Positions 8,967-18,269 are shown, counted from the stretch's first letter. The stretch is DNA of 64,000 bases from JANQPX01 sp050633905 (GCA_050633905.1 JBOEHJ010000053.1:16609-80608), one strand, 5' to 3'. A program made the numbers and translations. Notes: a model not told the origin generated them from the sequence alone.

Positions 8967-10277
8967 ATGACCACCGACCTCTTGCTCGACGACAATGACG
9001 TGATGACCTTGGATAACCCCGTCGCCGATGACATGGAAGATCTGATCAGCGTGAAAGAGGTAGAGGATGCCATCGCACGCCTCAAGGGCCCTCGCGTCCT
9101 TCAGGTTCTGCCGGCGCTGGGCAATGGCGGTGTCGAGCGTGGTACGCTGGATATCTCGCGTTACCTGATCGATCGTAGCTGGTCGCCGATTGTCGTATCC
9201 AATGGCGGCGAGCAGGAGCGAGATCTCTTCGAGATGGGGGCGGTGAGCATCAATCTGCCGGTGCATACGAAAAACCCCCTGCTCATGCATGCCAATATCA
9301 AGCGGCTTGTGAACCTTATCCGTGAGCATGACATTCAGCTCGTGCATGCCCGCTCGCGCGCGCCGGCCTGGAGCGCTCATTATGCCGCGAAACGGTCAGG
9401 GGTTCCGTTTTTGACCACGTTCCATAGCCTCTACAGCGGTAGCGAAAACTTCTTGAAACGTGGTTACAACGCCATCATGACCGGCGGCAATCGGGTGATC
9501 GCCATTTCCGACTATGTCGCCGAGCATATCTCCCAACACTACGGCGTTGGTGCTGATCGGCTGCGGGTGATACCGCGCGGCGTCGATCTCCAGGCCTTCG
9601 ATCCAGAGAAAGTCGAGAAAGCCAGGGTCGATGCGTTAATCGACAAATGGCAGCTCGATCGCAACAAGCGCATCGTCATGCTTCCGGCACGGGTAACTCA
9701 GCGCAAGGGACATACCTGGCTCCTGAAGTCGCTGAAAAAGCTCTGGGAGCAGGGTAAAGCTGACGACGTCATCTGCATCATGGTGGGCGGACGCACTGCC
9801 AAGGGTGGCTATGCGAACAAGGTTGAGAAGATGATCATCGACCTACAATTGGAGCACCGTGTCTGGCTGGTCGGCGATTGCAACGACATGCCGGCAGCCT
9901 ATACCTTGTCGGACGTCGTAGTGGTCCCCTCGGTTGGTCCCGAAGCCTTCGGGCGAACCTCGATCGAAGCCCAGGCCATGGGCAAGCCGGTGATCGCCAC
10001 CGATCGTTGGGGGCTATCCGAAACCATCATGCCGGCCGCTACCGGCTGGCTCGTCCAGCCGGACGACACTGATGATCTCAGCAACGCCCTCGACTTGGCC
10101 CTTGCCATGCCCGACGATGCCCGCGAACGCCTCGTCGGCCGTGCTAGGCGGTTCGTCGACCGCCACTATAGCGTCCAGCGCATGGGCAAAAGCACCCTTG
10201 CCGTCTACCGGGAACTCATCGAAGGCCGAAAGCCTCTGCCAAGCCTCCTCCCCGACACCCCCTTCGAAGGCACCTAG
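8967..10277 (+). CDS. Glycosyltransferase family 4 protein
   Basis: This is a 436-residue retaining glycosyltransferase with the GT-B fold. The N-terminal domain begins after an unusual acidic extension of about 40 residues and shows VLQVLPALGNGGVERGTLD, the acceptor-side loop. The C-terminal nucleotide-sugar domain has RVTQRKGHTWLLKSL, and PSVGPEAFGRTSIEAQAMG carries the conserved EAFGxxxxEAxxxG motif that binds the donor phosphate. It is expected at the cytoplasmic face of the inner membrane in lipopolysaccharide or exopolysaccharide assembly. No other polysaccharide genes lie nearby, so the acceptor is unknown. Confidence 0.9.
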   Translation: MTTDLLLDDNDVMTLDNPVADDMEDLISVKEVEDAIARLKGPRVLQVLPALGNGGVERGTLDISRYLIDRSWSPIVVSNGGEQERDLFEMGAVSINLPVHTKNPLLMHANIKRLVNLIREHDIQLVHARSRAPAWSAHYAAKRSGVPFLTTFHSLYSGSENFLKRGYNAIMTGGNRVIAISDYVAEHISQHYGVGADRLRVIPRGVDLQAFDPEKVEKARVDALIDKWQLDRNKRIVMLPARVTQRKGHTWLLKSLKKLWEQGKADDVICIMVGGRTAKGGYANKVEKMIIDLQLEHRVWLVGDCNDMPAAYTLSDVVVVPSVGPEAFGRTSIEAQAMGKPVIATDRWGLSETIMPAATGWLVQPDDTDDLSNALDLALAMPDDARERLVGRARRFVDRHYSVQRMGKSTLAVYRELIEGRKPLPSLLPDTPFEGT

Positions 10278-10384
10278 GTCATCCGTGACTTGGTTAGCGA
10301 AGGGTTAATGCGTCGGTTAGGGAACGCTCCGTTGACGGGGCGTTTGAAATGCGGGGCAGACGTGCAATGTCCCCTTGGTAACGT

Positions 10385-10407
10385 GCCGCCCGTCGCCGAT
10401 GGGCGGC
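10385..10407 (+). promoter_or_regulatory. Leader hairpin and possible promoter upstream of thrS
   Basis: A perfect 7-bp stem (GCCGCCC and GGGCGGC, 9-base loop) lies 100 bases before the thrS start and is followed at once by TTGACA, which could be a -35 element with a weak CATTGT 17 bases later. A second hairpin (ACGCTCCG with CGGGGCGT) lies about 60 bases upstream, just after the glycosyltransferase. Whether these are terminators of that gene or part of a thrS leader cannot be decided by eye. Confidence 0.35.
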
Positions 10408-10508
10408 TTGACAGGGTTTTCTGTCCGTCCCATTGTCCGCTCGAAAATTCTTGCCATTTACATGAGTGACGCCCACGAGGGTTCACGCTAATCCCGATCG
10501 AGATCAAA

Positions 10509-12476
10509 ATGAATTCCGCCATGTCCGAAGCTGCAGCCGAGCAGCCGTCACAGCCCGTCAACATCACGCTTCCAGATGGCAGTGTGAAGACCTTCGAACA
10601 GCCTGTGACCGGAACCGATCTCGCAACCTCCATCAGTACCAGCCTTGCCAAGGTCGTGGTCGCGATGGAGGTGGATGGCGAGGTATGGGATCTCGATCGC
10701 GAGCTGCCGGATGGCACGACCGTCCGTCTCATCCGCCGTCAGGATACCGACGCACTCGCCCTCATCCGCCATGACGCGGCCCATGCCATGGCCGAGGCCG
10801 TTCAGGAACTCTATCCCGGCACGCAGGTCACCATCGGCCCGGCGATCGACAACGGATTTTACTACGATTTCGCCCGGAACGAGCCGTTCACCCCCGACGA
10901 CCTCGAGAAGATCGAGCGGCGCATGGCCGAGATCGTTGATCGATCGGAGCTGATCCAGCGCGAGGTTTGGACGCGTGACGACGCGATCGCCTTGTTTGAA
11001 AAAATGGGCGAGCAATACAAGGTCGAGATCATCCAGGATCTCCCCGACACCGAGACCATCACACTCTACCGCCAGGGCCAGTTCGTCGATCTTTGCCGCG
11101 GGCCCCATATGCGCACGACCAAGGATCTCGGCAAGGCCTTCAAGCTGATGAAGGTCGCCGGCGCCTACTGGCGAGGTGATGCGAAAAACGCCCAGCTCCA
11201 GCGCATCTACGGCACTGCCTGGGCCGACAAGAAGCAGCTCGACGCGTATATCCACCGGTTGGAGGAAGCGGAAAAGCGCGACCACAGAAAACTCGGCAAG
11301 CAGCTCGGTCTTTTCCATCTCCAGGAGGAAGCCGCCGGCGCCGTTTTCTGGCATCCCAAGGGCTGGGTTCTCTACCGCGAAGTCGAGAACTATATGCGGC
11401 GTCGGCTCGACGCATCAGGTTACCAAGAGGTCAAAACGCCTGAGATGTATGATCGCGTCTTCTGGGAGCAATCCGGCCACTGGGAGAAATTTCGGGAAAA
11501 CATGTTCACGCTTGAGACCGAGAACAAGACACTCGCGGTTAAACCGATGAACTGCCCGGCCCATGTCCAGATCTTCAATCAGGAACTGAAGTCCTACCGC
11601 GATTTACCACTGCGCATGGCAGAATTCGGCTCCTGCCACAGGAACGAACCCTCCGGCGCCCTGCATGGTATCATGCGCGTTCGCGCCTTCACCCAGGACG
11701 ACGCCCATATCTTTTGCACGCCCGAGCAAATCACCGAGGAATCGATCCGCTTCTGTGATCTGCTGCAGAGCATCTACGCCGACTTCGGTTTCACCGACGT
11801 TCATGTCAAATTCTCGGACCGGCCCGACGTCCGCGCCGGCGAGGATGACGTTTGGGATCGGGCGGAGGCAGCGCTCAAAGACGCGACGGACGCAGCCGGT
11901 CTCGACACGACCCTCAATCCCGGTGAAGGTGCTTTCTACGGTCCGAAGCTGGAATTCGTGCTGACCGATGCGATCGGCCGGGAATGGCAATGCGGCACGC
12001 TCCAGGTGGATTTCGTGTTGCCTGAGCGCCTCAATGCCAATTATGTCGGCGAGGACGGTGCCAAGCACCGTCCGGTCATGCTGCACCGCGCGATTCTCGG
12101 CTCAATGGAGCGCTTCATTGGCATCCTGATCGAGGAGCATGCGGGCAAGATGCCACTTTGGCTCGCCCCAGTTCAAGTCGTCGTTGCCACCATAACCAAT
12201 GACGCTGACGATTATGCCCGCGAAGTTGGCAAGGCTCTTGAAAAGGCACGCATCCGTCACGAACTGGATCTCCGAAGTGATAAAATCGGCTACAAGGTCC
12301 GTGAACATTCCGTGGCGAAAATCCCTCTAATTTTGGCGGTGGGAGCGCGAGAATCGGAACAACGCACGGTTTCTTTGCGCCGATTAGGGCAACAAGGGCA
12401 AGAAAACCTTGCTCTTGACGAGGCAGTAGCGTTATTTGTCAAAGAGTCGCAGGCTCCAGACTTGGTGCCAGCCTGA
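10509..12476 (+). CDS. thrS: Threonyl-tRNA synthetase
   Basis: This is a 655-residue class II aminoacyl-tRNA synthetase that charges tRNA-Thr. It has the complete family layout. A TGS domain fills residues 15-75. The second additional (editing) domain includes RHDAAHAMAEAVQELYPG with its HxxxH metal motif. The catalytic core contains MNCPAH near residue 347, with the zinc cysteine and class II motifs (RMAEFGSCHRNEPSGALHG for motif 2). The C-terminal anticodon-binding domain begins near MPLWLAPVQVV. The ATG at 10509 precedes MNSAMSEAAAEQ, and a start at the next methionine is equally possible. infC follows behind a terminator-like hairpin. Confidence 0.97.
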   Translation: MNSAMSEAAAEQPSQPVNITLPDGSVKTFEQPVTGTDLATSISTSLAKVVVAMEVDGEVWDLDRELPDGTTVRLIRRQDTDALALIRHDAAHAMAEAVQELYPGTQVTIGPAIDNGFYYDFARNEPFTPDDLEKIERRMAEIVDRSELIQREVWTRDDAIALFEKMGEQYKVEIIQDLPDTETITLYRQGQFVDLCRGPHMRTTKDLGKAFKLMKVAGAYWRGDAKNAQLQRIYGTAWADKKQLDAYIHRLEEAEKRDHRKLGKQLGLFHLQEEAAGAVFWHPKGWVLYREVENYMRRRLDASGYQEVKTPEMYDRVFWEQSGHWEKFRENMFTLETENKTLAVKPMNCPAHVQIFNQELKSYRDLPLRMAEFGSCHRNEPSGALHGIMRVRAFTQDDAHIFCTPEQITEESIRFCDLLQSIYADFGFTDVHVKFSDRPDVRAGEDDVWDRAEAALKDATDAAGLDTTLNPGEGAFYGPKLEFVLTDAIGREWQCGTLQVDFVLPERLNANYVGEDGAKHRPVMLHRAILGSMERFIGILIEEHAGKMPLWLAPVQVVVATITNDADDYAREVGKALEKARIRHELDLRSDKIGYKVREHSVAKIPLILAVGARESEQRTVSLRRLGQQGQENLALDEAVALFVKESQAPDLVPA

Positions 12477-12515
12477 ACCTGGTGAGCTTGCTTGCCGGGC
12501 TCAGAGGTGGTTTTT
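12477..12515 (+). terminator. Probable terminator after thrS
   Basis: The arms ACCT-TGAGC and GCTCA-AGGT pair with small internal bulges around an 11-base loop and run into GGTTTTTGTC. It begins directly after the thrS stop, so it may attenuate readthrough into infC. Confidence 0.5.
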
Positions 12516-12583
12516 GTCAATCAAGCGGAGAGATGCGAATGGTTTTAACAGAATGTTAAGGTTTGGAGGGTAACTGAACCTTT

Positions 12584-13105
12584 ATGGCAGCACCTGCAAA
12601 AGAAGAATACCGAATCAACGAGCACATCGAAGCGCAAGAAGTTCGCCTCGTCGATGCTGACGGCGAAATGGCGGGCGTGGTCGAACTCCCTGCCGCCCTG
12701 GAAAAGGCCTTGGATGCCGGATTGGACTTGGTCGAAGTCTCACCTAATGCCAGCCCGCCGGTCTGTAAGATTCTTGATTACGGCAAATTCAAGTATGAGG
12801 CGCAAAAAAAGGCCAACGCCGCCCGTAAGAAACAACGGGTGATCGAGGTCAAAGAGATCAAGATGCGCCCCAATATCGACAACAACGATTACAACACCAA
12901 AATGCGCAAGGTCCACGCCTTCCTCGAAGAGGGCGACAAGGTCAAGGTCACCATGCGCTTCCGTGGTCGAGAACTCGCCCATCAGGACATCGCGATGAAA
13001 GTCTTGAACAGGGTGCGCGATGAAGTCGGTGAAACGGCTAAAATCGAGCAGTTCCCGCGCATGGAAGGCCGCCAGATGATCATGATCATGGCCCCCGCCA
13101 AATAG
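12584..13105 (+). CDS. infC: Translation initiation factor IF-3
   Basis: This 173-residue protein has the two IF-3 domains. The N-terminal part starts with YRINEHIEAQEVRLVDADGE and contains LDLVEVSPNASPPVCKILDYGKFK near residues 47-66. After a lysine-rich linker, the C-terminal domain has EIKMRPNIDNNDYNTKMRK and VKVTMRFRGREL, followed by the typical ending. It binds the 30S subunit and checks the initiation codon. The start is an ordinary ATG, unlike the AUU used in enteric infC. The usual downstream rpmI-rplT genes are absent; an aminopeptidase gene follows instead. Confidence 0.97.
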   Translation: MAAPAKEEYRINEHIEAQEVRLVDADGEMAGVVELPAALEKALDAGLDLVEVSPNASPPVCKILDYGKFKYEAQKKANAARKKQRVIEVKEIKMRPNIDNNDYNTKMRKVHAFLEEGDKVKVTMRFRGRELAHQDIAMKVLNRVRDEVGETAKIEQFPRMEGRQMIMIMAPAK

Positions 13106-13171
13106 GGCTGCCAGCCCTGGGGTTGACTTGCTTGTTACTGGCCATGCGGGTCTGAGTTCATCGGGGGTGGT

Positions 13172-15190
13172 ATGACGGCGACGGGTGATGGTCGGCTGGA
13201 GGAGACGCTCGCGTCTCACGGTCTTTCGCAATCGATCGATGAGATCGACGATCTCCTAAAAGGCGTCCTTGCCGCCCCTAAGGGCCCAGACCCTGATGCC
13301 TGGCTCGACCTCGTAGCACCACCCGAGGCCACAGACCTACGTGATCAGCTGAAGGATCGCCTAGCTTTCCTTGCCAAGAGCAGCGTAAGCCAAACCCAAC
13401 CCATCGCCGATCGGCTACAACGGTTCAAGTCAAGGCTGACCGCGCTCGGTCTAAATGGCTTCATCGTCCCTTTGACTGACGAACATCGAAACGAATACAT
13501 CCCTGATGCGCGCCAACGTCTGGCATGGCTTACCGGCTTTACCGGTTCGGCGGGAACGTTGGTTGTCCTGGGTGATCGCGCTGTCATGTTCGTCGATGGT
13601 CGCTACACGGTGCAGGCGGAGCAACAGCTCGATGCGGCGCTGTTTGAGCGCGCCCACCTCATCGAAACCCCGCCCGCAAAATGGCTCGATGACAATCTCG
13701 AACAGGGCCAGCGTCTGGCCATCGATGCGAACCTGCATGTCAAAGCCGAAGTCGAGCGGTACCAAAAATCCTGTGGCAAGGCTGGCGCCGAGCTGGTTAC
13801 GCTCGATGAAAACCCGATCGACGGCATCTGGCCCACCCAGCCGCCGATGCCGATCGCGCCGTTGAACGCGCTGGACATCCGTTATGCTGGTGAAAGCAGC
13901 GAGGACAAGCGAAAGCGCATCGGCAAGAAAGTCGAAGAGGCCGGTGCCGATGTCTCTCTGATTGGCGCCCCCGACAGTATCGCCTGGCTCCTGAACATCC
14001 GAGGCGGGGATGTTCCCTTCAACCCGCTCACCCTTGGCTTTGCGCTTCTGCACAAAGACGGCGCCGTCGAGTTTTTTCTGGACGAGAGAAAACTGCGCCC
14101 CGGCCAAACCTTCGGCAACGAAGTCTCCGCCAGGTCATACGATGACCTTGGTCACAGCCTCGATCACCTTGGGTCGTCTGGTCGAAAAGTCCTGGTGGAT
14201 CCAGCTTGGACCAACGTCAAGCTAACCAAACGGCTCCGAGCCGCTGGTGCCAGGATTGTCGAGGACAGCGAGCCCTGCATTCTCGCCAAGGCGATCAAGA
14301 ACCCGACCGAGCTCGAGGGCGCACGGGCCGCCCAGATCCGAGACGGCGCCGCCGTCACTCGTTTTCTTTGTTGGCTCGACGAGGCGATCGAAAGCGGTCA
14401 CAAAATCACCGAGCTCGACGCTGCCGCTGCTCTAGAAGCCGAACGCAAAAAAGATTCGCTCTACTGCGGACCAAGCTTCGACACCATCTCGGCCTCAGGC
14501 CCGAACGCAGCCCTTGCCCACTACCGGGTAACCGAAGAATCTAATCGGACCCTTGAAGCTAGCAGTCTCTATCTGGTCGACAGCGGCGGCCAATATCCAG
14601 ACGCAACCACCGACATCACCCGAACGATCGCTGTGGGAACGCCCACAGCGGAGATGAGACGCCACTACACCCTGGTCTTAAAGGGTCATATCGCTCTGGA
14701 TCGCGCCATGTTTCCGGTGGGAACCAGCGGCGCCCAGATCGACGCGTTTGCCCGAGCACCCCTTTGGCAAGCCGGCCTCGATTTCGACCACGGTACAGGC
14801 CACGGCGTCGGCTCCTTTCTCTGTGTCCATGAGGGCCCCGCCCGTATCGCGAAAACCGGAACAATCCCCCTCAAACCCGGCATGATTCTCTCCAACGAGC
14901 CCGGCTACTACAAACCCGGCGCCTACGGCATCCGCATCGAGAACCTCGTCGTCGTCAAGGAAATCAAAACCCCAGAAGGCGGGGAGCGTGATCTCTTGGG
15001 CTTCGAAAACCTGACGCGCGCTCCGCTGGACCGGCGGCTGATCGATCTTACCTTGCTGACCGATGAGGAGTGCGCGTGGGTGGACGCCTATCACAGCATC
15101 GTCAAAGCAGATCTCGAACCGCTGCTCGACGCATCAGCGAAAGCGTGGATGCGCCAATCAACCGAGCGCCCCGACGCGGGGCGGCATTGA
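13172..15190 (+). CDS. Aminopeptidase P family protein (M24 metallopeptidase)
   Basis: This 672-residue enzyme should remove N-terminal residues ahead of proline. Two creatinase-like N-terminal domains cover about residues 70-370, with the hallmark RLAWLTGFTGSAGTLVVL. The pita-bread catalytic domain follows and contains the metal ligands: aspartates in DSGGQY and ATTDITRT, histidine in GTGHGVGSFL, and glutamates in SNEPGYYK and RIENLVVV. The protein is about 70 residues longer than the usual 600 because of an N-terminal stretch with little similarity to the fold, so a start further downstream is possible. The frame is open and ribosome-site-like GGGGGTGG precedes the ATG at 13172. Confidence 0.92.
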   Translation: MTATGDGRLEETLASHGLSQSIDEIDDLLKGVLAAPKGPDPDAWLDLVAPPEATDLRDQLKDRLAFLAKSSVSQTQPIADRLQRFKSRLTALGLNGFIVPLTDEHRNEYIPDARQRLAWLTGFTGSAGTLVVLGDRAVMFVDGRYTVQAEQQLDAALFERAHLIETPPAKWLDDNLEQGQRLAIDANLHVKAEVERYQKSCGKAGAELVTLDENPIDGIWPTQPPMPIAPLNALDIRYAGESSEDKRKRIGKKVEEAGADVSLIGAPDSIAWLLNIRGGDVPFNPLTLGFALLHKDGAVEFFLDERKLRPGQTFGNEVSARSYDDLGHSLDHLGSSGRKVLVDPAWTNVKLTKRLRAAGARIVEDSEPCILAKAIKNPTELEGARAAQIRDGAAVTRFLCWLDEAIESGHKITELDAAAALEAERKKDSLYCGPSFDTISASGPNAALAHYRVTEESNRTLEASSLYLVDSGGQYPDATTDITRTIAVGTPTAEMRRHYTLVLKGHIALDRAMFPVGTSGAQIDAFARAPLWQAGLDFDHGTGHGVGSFLCVHEGPARIAKTGTIPLKPGMILSNEPGYYKPGAYGIRIENLVVVKEIKTPEGGERDLLGFENLTRAPLDRRLIDLTLLTDEECAWVDAYHSIVKADLEPLLDASAKAWMRQSTERPDAGRH

Positions 15191-15496
15191 CTTGCCTGAG
15201 AATTGGGTGAACGCTCGCATTTCGATGTGAATCGCTTACCCACCCCGTGTCGTCATGCCCGGGCTTGAGCTGGCGATCTGGCTCTCCGCCAACGGCACTT
15301 GCTTGACATTGTCAGAGAACCCATCCTCGATCCTCCCAGGATTTGGTTAACTCTCGGTTAATGCCAACGGGGTGTAGCAGCGCAGGCTTGACGTCGGGCC
15401 AGAGCAGCCTCCGGCGCCGCAACCTCCCCCTTCCGCCGGCCATACCCACAGGCGGCTACCAGCCGCTAGGCGGACTTGAGGGGAGCGAGGGCGTCG
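15191..15496. other. Intergenic region without an intact gene
   Basis: No gene is supported here. The stretch includes a CGTCATGCCCGGGCTTGAGC segment near 15252 that resembles one arm of the palindromic repeats common in alphaproteobacterial intergenic DNA. A GC-rich section (15380-15500) shows no convincing frame on either strand. It may contain further decayed parts of the TIR-type remnant next to it. Confidence 0.4.
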
Positions 15497-15666
15497 TCAG
15501 GCCTGTCTTCGGCAAGGGCGAGGAGTGAGCTGTCGGTCTTCCCAGACATCCGCCTTGCCAAGGCGTTCTAAGGCCCAAGATGCTCGTCGACGAAGTCCTT
15601 CGCCTCCTCATCTCGGTGACTGTAGCTGATGAATATCAGCTTATTTTTGCGCCGTTTGCCATCACG
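15497..15666 (-). pseudogene. Remnant of a TIR-domain protein, frameshifted
   Basis: On the minus strand one frame reads KLIFISYSHRDEEAKDFVDE followed by HLGP and a stop. Moving by one base at that stop gives LERLGKADVWEDRQLTP. The two halves match successive parts of a bacterial TIR domain: the first strand FISYSH-DE, then the helix ending in an L-ER-G region, then the VW-DR-L-P loop. There is no start codon in the first frame and no continuation beyond about 55 residues. It is therefore a decayed fragment with at least one frameshift. TIR domains of this kind occur in defence and NAD-cleaving proteins, but the partner domain cannot be known. Confidence 0.55.
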
Positions 15667-15788
15667 TCAAGTAATCTCAAAGAGCGGGCCAACCGACGGG
15701 GCGCTCTTTAAGCGTCAAATAGTATCGTTCGACAAGTGAACACCGTAACATGTCGCTGTCCTTGAACCCCAAAATGGAACGCCTGCCT

Positions 15789-16859
15789 ATGTACAAAAAA
15801 AAAGTTGCGGTGGTTGGTGGTGGGGTGGGGCGGCAGCATGTTGAGGCGTACCAAAAGCTCCCAGAAAAATACGATCTCGTGGCCTTTTGCGATGTCGATC
15901 CGGTGAGGGCAGGGGAGGTTGCGGCGGCCTTTGGTATCAAAAAAACGGTGACCGATCTTGGTGAGCTGTTGGCGATGGAGGAGATCGATTTGGTCAACCT
16001 CGCGACACCGCCGAGTTTGCATGTGCCGCAGATCAAGGCGGTGCTGGCGGCTGGCAAGCATGTGGTCTGCGAAAAGCCACTCGCCGCGTCGCTTGCTGAG
16101 ATCGACGAGCTGGCCGAGGCTGAGGCGGCAAGTCACAAAAAAATCTGTCCAGTGTTTCAATACCGCTTTGGCGACGGCTTTCAAAAGCTGCTGCATCTCA
16201 AATCCAAAAAAGTTCTCGGGAAACCTTACCTCGCCACGGTGGAAACCCACTGGCAGCGCCTGCCGGCCTATTACCAAGTCCCCTGGCGCGGGAAGTTCGC
16301 GACGGAGCTTGGTGGGTGCCTAGTCAGCCATGCGATCCATGCCCATGACATGCTTTGCTCCGTGCTCGGCCCGATCAGCAATCTCCATGCGCGCACGGCA
16401 ACGCGGGTCAACCCGATCGAGGTCGAGGATTGTGCGGTGTTGTCCCTTGAGATGGAAAGCGGGGCGCTTGCCGCCCTGTCGGTCACGCTCGGTGCCGCCG
16501 AGGAGCGTTCGCGCCTACGTTTTCATTTCGAGACCCTGACGGCGGAGAGCAGTCTCGGCCCCTACAACCCCCAAATAGAACCCTGGCGCTTTTTGCCGAC
16601 CAAGCCTGAAAACCAAGCCTTCATCGATGAGGCGTTTCTTGACTTTGAGCCCGGTCCCGCAGGCTTTGCCGGCCAATTCAACGCGCTCCATCGCGCCCTC
16701 ACCGAGGGTGGTCCGCTACCGGTCAGCCTGGAAGACAGCCGCCGTTCCATAGAACTCTTCACCGCCGGCTATTACGCCGCGTCAACGAACACCCTCGTCG
16801 CGCTACCGCTCACTAGTGATCATCCCGCCTATCACGGCTGGCCAAGGGGGGTCGGTTAG
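15789..16859 (+). CDS. Gfo/Idh/MocA family oxidoreductase
   Basis: This is a 356-residue NAD(P)-dependent dehydrogenase. The ATG at 15789 is chosen because MYKKKVAVVGGGVGRQHVEA begins directly with the Rossmann strand and glycine loop; an upstream ATG at 15750 adds 13 unlikely residues. The family block GKHVVCEKPLAASLAEIDEL lies near residue 88 and holds the EKP lysine. The C-terminal alpha/beta domain contains GGCLVSHAIHAHDMLCSVLG near residue 176, with the usual active-site histidine. The substrate, probably a sugar or inositol-like polyol, is unknown. The gene is isolated between the TIR remnant and an exported protein. Confidence 0.88.
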   Translation: MYKKKVAVVGGGVGRQHVEAYQKLPEKYDLVAFCDVDPVRAGEVAAAFGIKKTVTDLGELLAMEEIDLVNLATPPSLHVPQIKAVLAAGKHVVCEKPLAASLAEIDELAEAEAASHKKICPVFQYRFGDGFQKLLHLKSKKVLGKPYLATVETHWQRLPAYYQVPWRGKFATELGGCLVSHAIHAHDMLCSVLGPISNLHARTATRVNPIEVEDCAVLSLEMESGALAALSVTLGAAEERSRLRFHFETLTAESSLGPYNPQIEPWRFLPTKPENQAFIDEAFLDFEPGPAGFAGQFNALHRALTEGGPLPVSLEDSRRSIELFTAGYYAASTNTLVALPLTSDHPAYHGWPRGVG

Positions 16860-16971
16860 CGTCAAGAATCCCAACGCATCTTTCCCGATGAACCACGCCT
16901 GAATCCGATATTCACAGTCGATACAGCGCAGAACTTTTAGACGCATGGTCAAACCCCGGGGAGGTATGACC

Positions 16972-17526
16972 ATGAAATCCATCATCACCGCGTTCATCTT
17001 GACCATCAGCTTTGCCGCAACGGCCGCCGCCAATGGCGACGAACCCAAGCTTTACCTGCAACTCGACGGCGGCACGGCGCAGTTCGCCAATAATGTGATC
17101 GATGGCCAACGAGTCGGTTTCGACGAAGGTTGGTCCGCCAACGCACGCATTGGGAGCGATGCTGGGCGTCTTGGCCTCGAATTGGAAGCCGGCCTTCATA
17201 GCGCGCCCTACACACCGGTTAACAACAGTCCCAGCCCGGTCTTCGTTTTGACACTCGGTCTCAACATTCTGCTCAAAATCGTCGACTTGCCGGGCTTTGA
17301 TGTCTATGGCGCTTTGGGTGGGGGCATACTCTATAACGAGGACACACCAGAAATCGTTCAAGCACATTTTCACGCCGAGGCTGGCGCAATCCTCGGGCCG
17401 GACGGGTACTTGCAACTCGTCCCGCATGTCCGCTCAATCGCCTATTCTGGCGCTTCTTATCCTTTCCTAGAAGAAACGCAGTATATCAGCACCGCCCGCC
17501 TTGGCCTACGCATCCCCGTCGACTGA
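16972..17526 (+). CDS. Exported protein, probable outer-membrane-type beta-barrel
   Basis: This is a 184-residue protein. The ATG at 16972 lies 7 bases after GGGAGGT, and an in-frame ATG at 16966 is less well placed. A cleavable signal is evident: MKSIITAFILTISFAATAAA with a cut before NGDEP. The mature part is rich in glycine and alternating hydrophobic strands (YLQLDGG, LGLELEAGLH, VYGALGGGILYN, AEAGAILGPDGYL, TARLGLRIP), as in OmpW/OprF-like small barrels. It ends in RIPVD rather than in an aromatic residue, so membrane insertion is not certain. Function unknown. Confidence 0.7.
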   Translation: MKSIITAFILTISFAATAAANGDEPKLYLQLDGGTAQFANNVIDGQRVGFDEGWSANARIGSDAGRLGLELEAGLHSAPYTPVNNSPSPVFVLTLGLNILLKIVDLPGFDVYGALGGGILYNEDTPEIVQAHFHAEAGAILGPDGYLQLVPHVRSIAYSGASYPFLEETQYISTARLGLRIPVD

Positions 17527-17958
17527 TATGTTGAATAAAGTCCTATGAATCGATAAAGTCATCAACTGAGCGCTGCCCGTTTGCCATGCCAAACAAGCCC
17601 AAAAAACCAAACGAACCCGAACCCCGCGGAAAAGTTGGCGTTTTCCGATGAACGTCTACTTCACGATGCGACGGATCGGGCATGACGCGAGCGTTATGAA
17701 GAAATATTGCATCGCAATACCTTGCGATACGGATCAGCCTAAGCTTTGATCATAATATGACAAAAATTTTATCAATTACCGATATATTTCATTAAGATAA
17801 GAGATTTGCATAAGTGCTTATTCCTTTCATCGAAGCATTGCTGCATTGCAAAAAAATCACTTCTCAAGAGCGATCAAATCGCCATTCTCAGAGATAAGAT
17901 ATGACAAGGGGCGAGCTCAGATGATGCTTGCGGTCATGTCTTGGCTAGGAGATTTGGA
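17527..17958. other. AT-rich upstream region of the DUF1127 gene
   Basis: No open frame is convincing here. From about 17740 to 17900 the sequence is clearly AT-rich compared with the neighbours, which suits a strong or regulated promoter. A perfect inverted repeat TATTGCATCGCAATA lies at 17705-17719 and could be an operator. The actual promoter boxes cannot be chosen by eye. Confidence 0.4.
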
Positions 17959-18219
17959 ATGACGACGACCTTTGCAAATAGCTCTCATCATTATGCGGCC
18001 CCGGTGCGCAAATCCGAAGGTGTTCGAGCGCTCGTGGCGATGTTCCGGCGCTGGCTGACGGATCTCGAGGTCTGGATGGACAATCGGGAAAAGTACCTGC
18101 AGACCGTTCGCGAATTGAGTGCGCTCACCGATCGTGAACTCGCCGATATCGGCATTGCCCGTTATCAGATTCGCGAGGTCGCAAGAGGCGACGTGACCAG
18201 CCCCGATCACTTGGATTGA
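17959..18219 (+). CDS. DUF1127 domain-containing small protein
   Basis: This is an 86-residue basic protein. The ATG at 17959 follows AGGAG by 7 bases. The C-terminal half carries the DUF1127 (YjiS-like) pattern: RELSALTDRELADIGIARYQ followed by IREVARG. Such proteins are typical of Alphaproteobacteria. Some are known to influence RNA turnover or phosphate and carbon regulation, but this one differs from the 45-residue forms by having an N-terminal extension of about 40 residues. It is followed by a strong bidirectional hairpin. Regulation probably comes from the AT-rich region upstream. Confidence 0.8.
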   Translation: MTTTFANSSHHYAAPVRKSEGVRALVAMFRRWLTDLEVWMDNREKYLQTVRELSALTDRELADIGIARYQIREVARGDVTSPDHLD

Positions 18220-18230
18220 TGGGGATCTTG

Positions 18231-18269
18231 AGGGCAGGGGAGATGGTGACAATGCCGATCCCCTGCCTT
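18231..18269. terminator. Bidirectional terminator between DUF1127 and the TRAP permease
   Basis: AGGGCAGGGGA pairs with TCCCCTGCCTT (11 positions, one G-T pair) around a 17-base loop. It lies between the convergent stops at 18219 and 18293, so it can serve both genes. Confidence 0.65.

Noticed and set aside
10548..11354. Minus-strand open frame of 268 codons
   Set aside because: It is antisense to the TGS and editing domains of thrS and has no ribosome site or motif.
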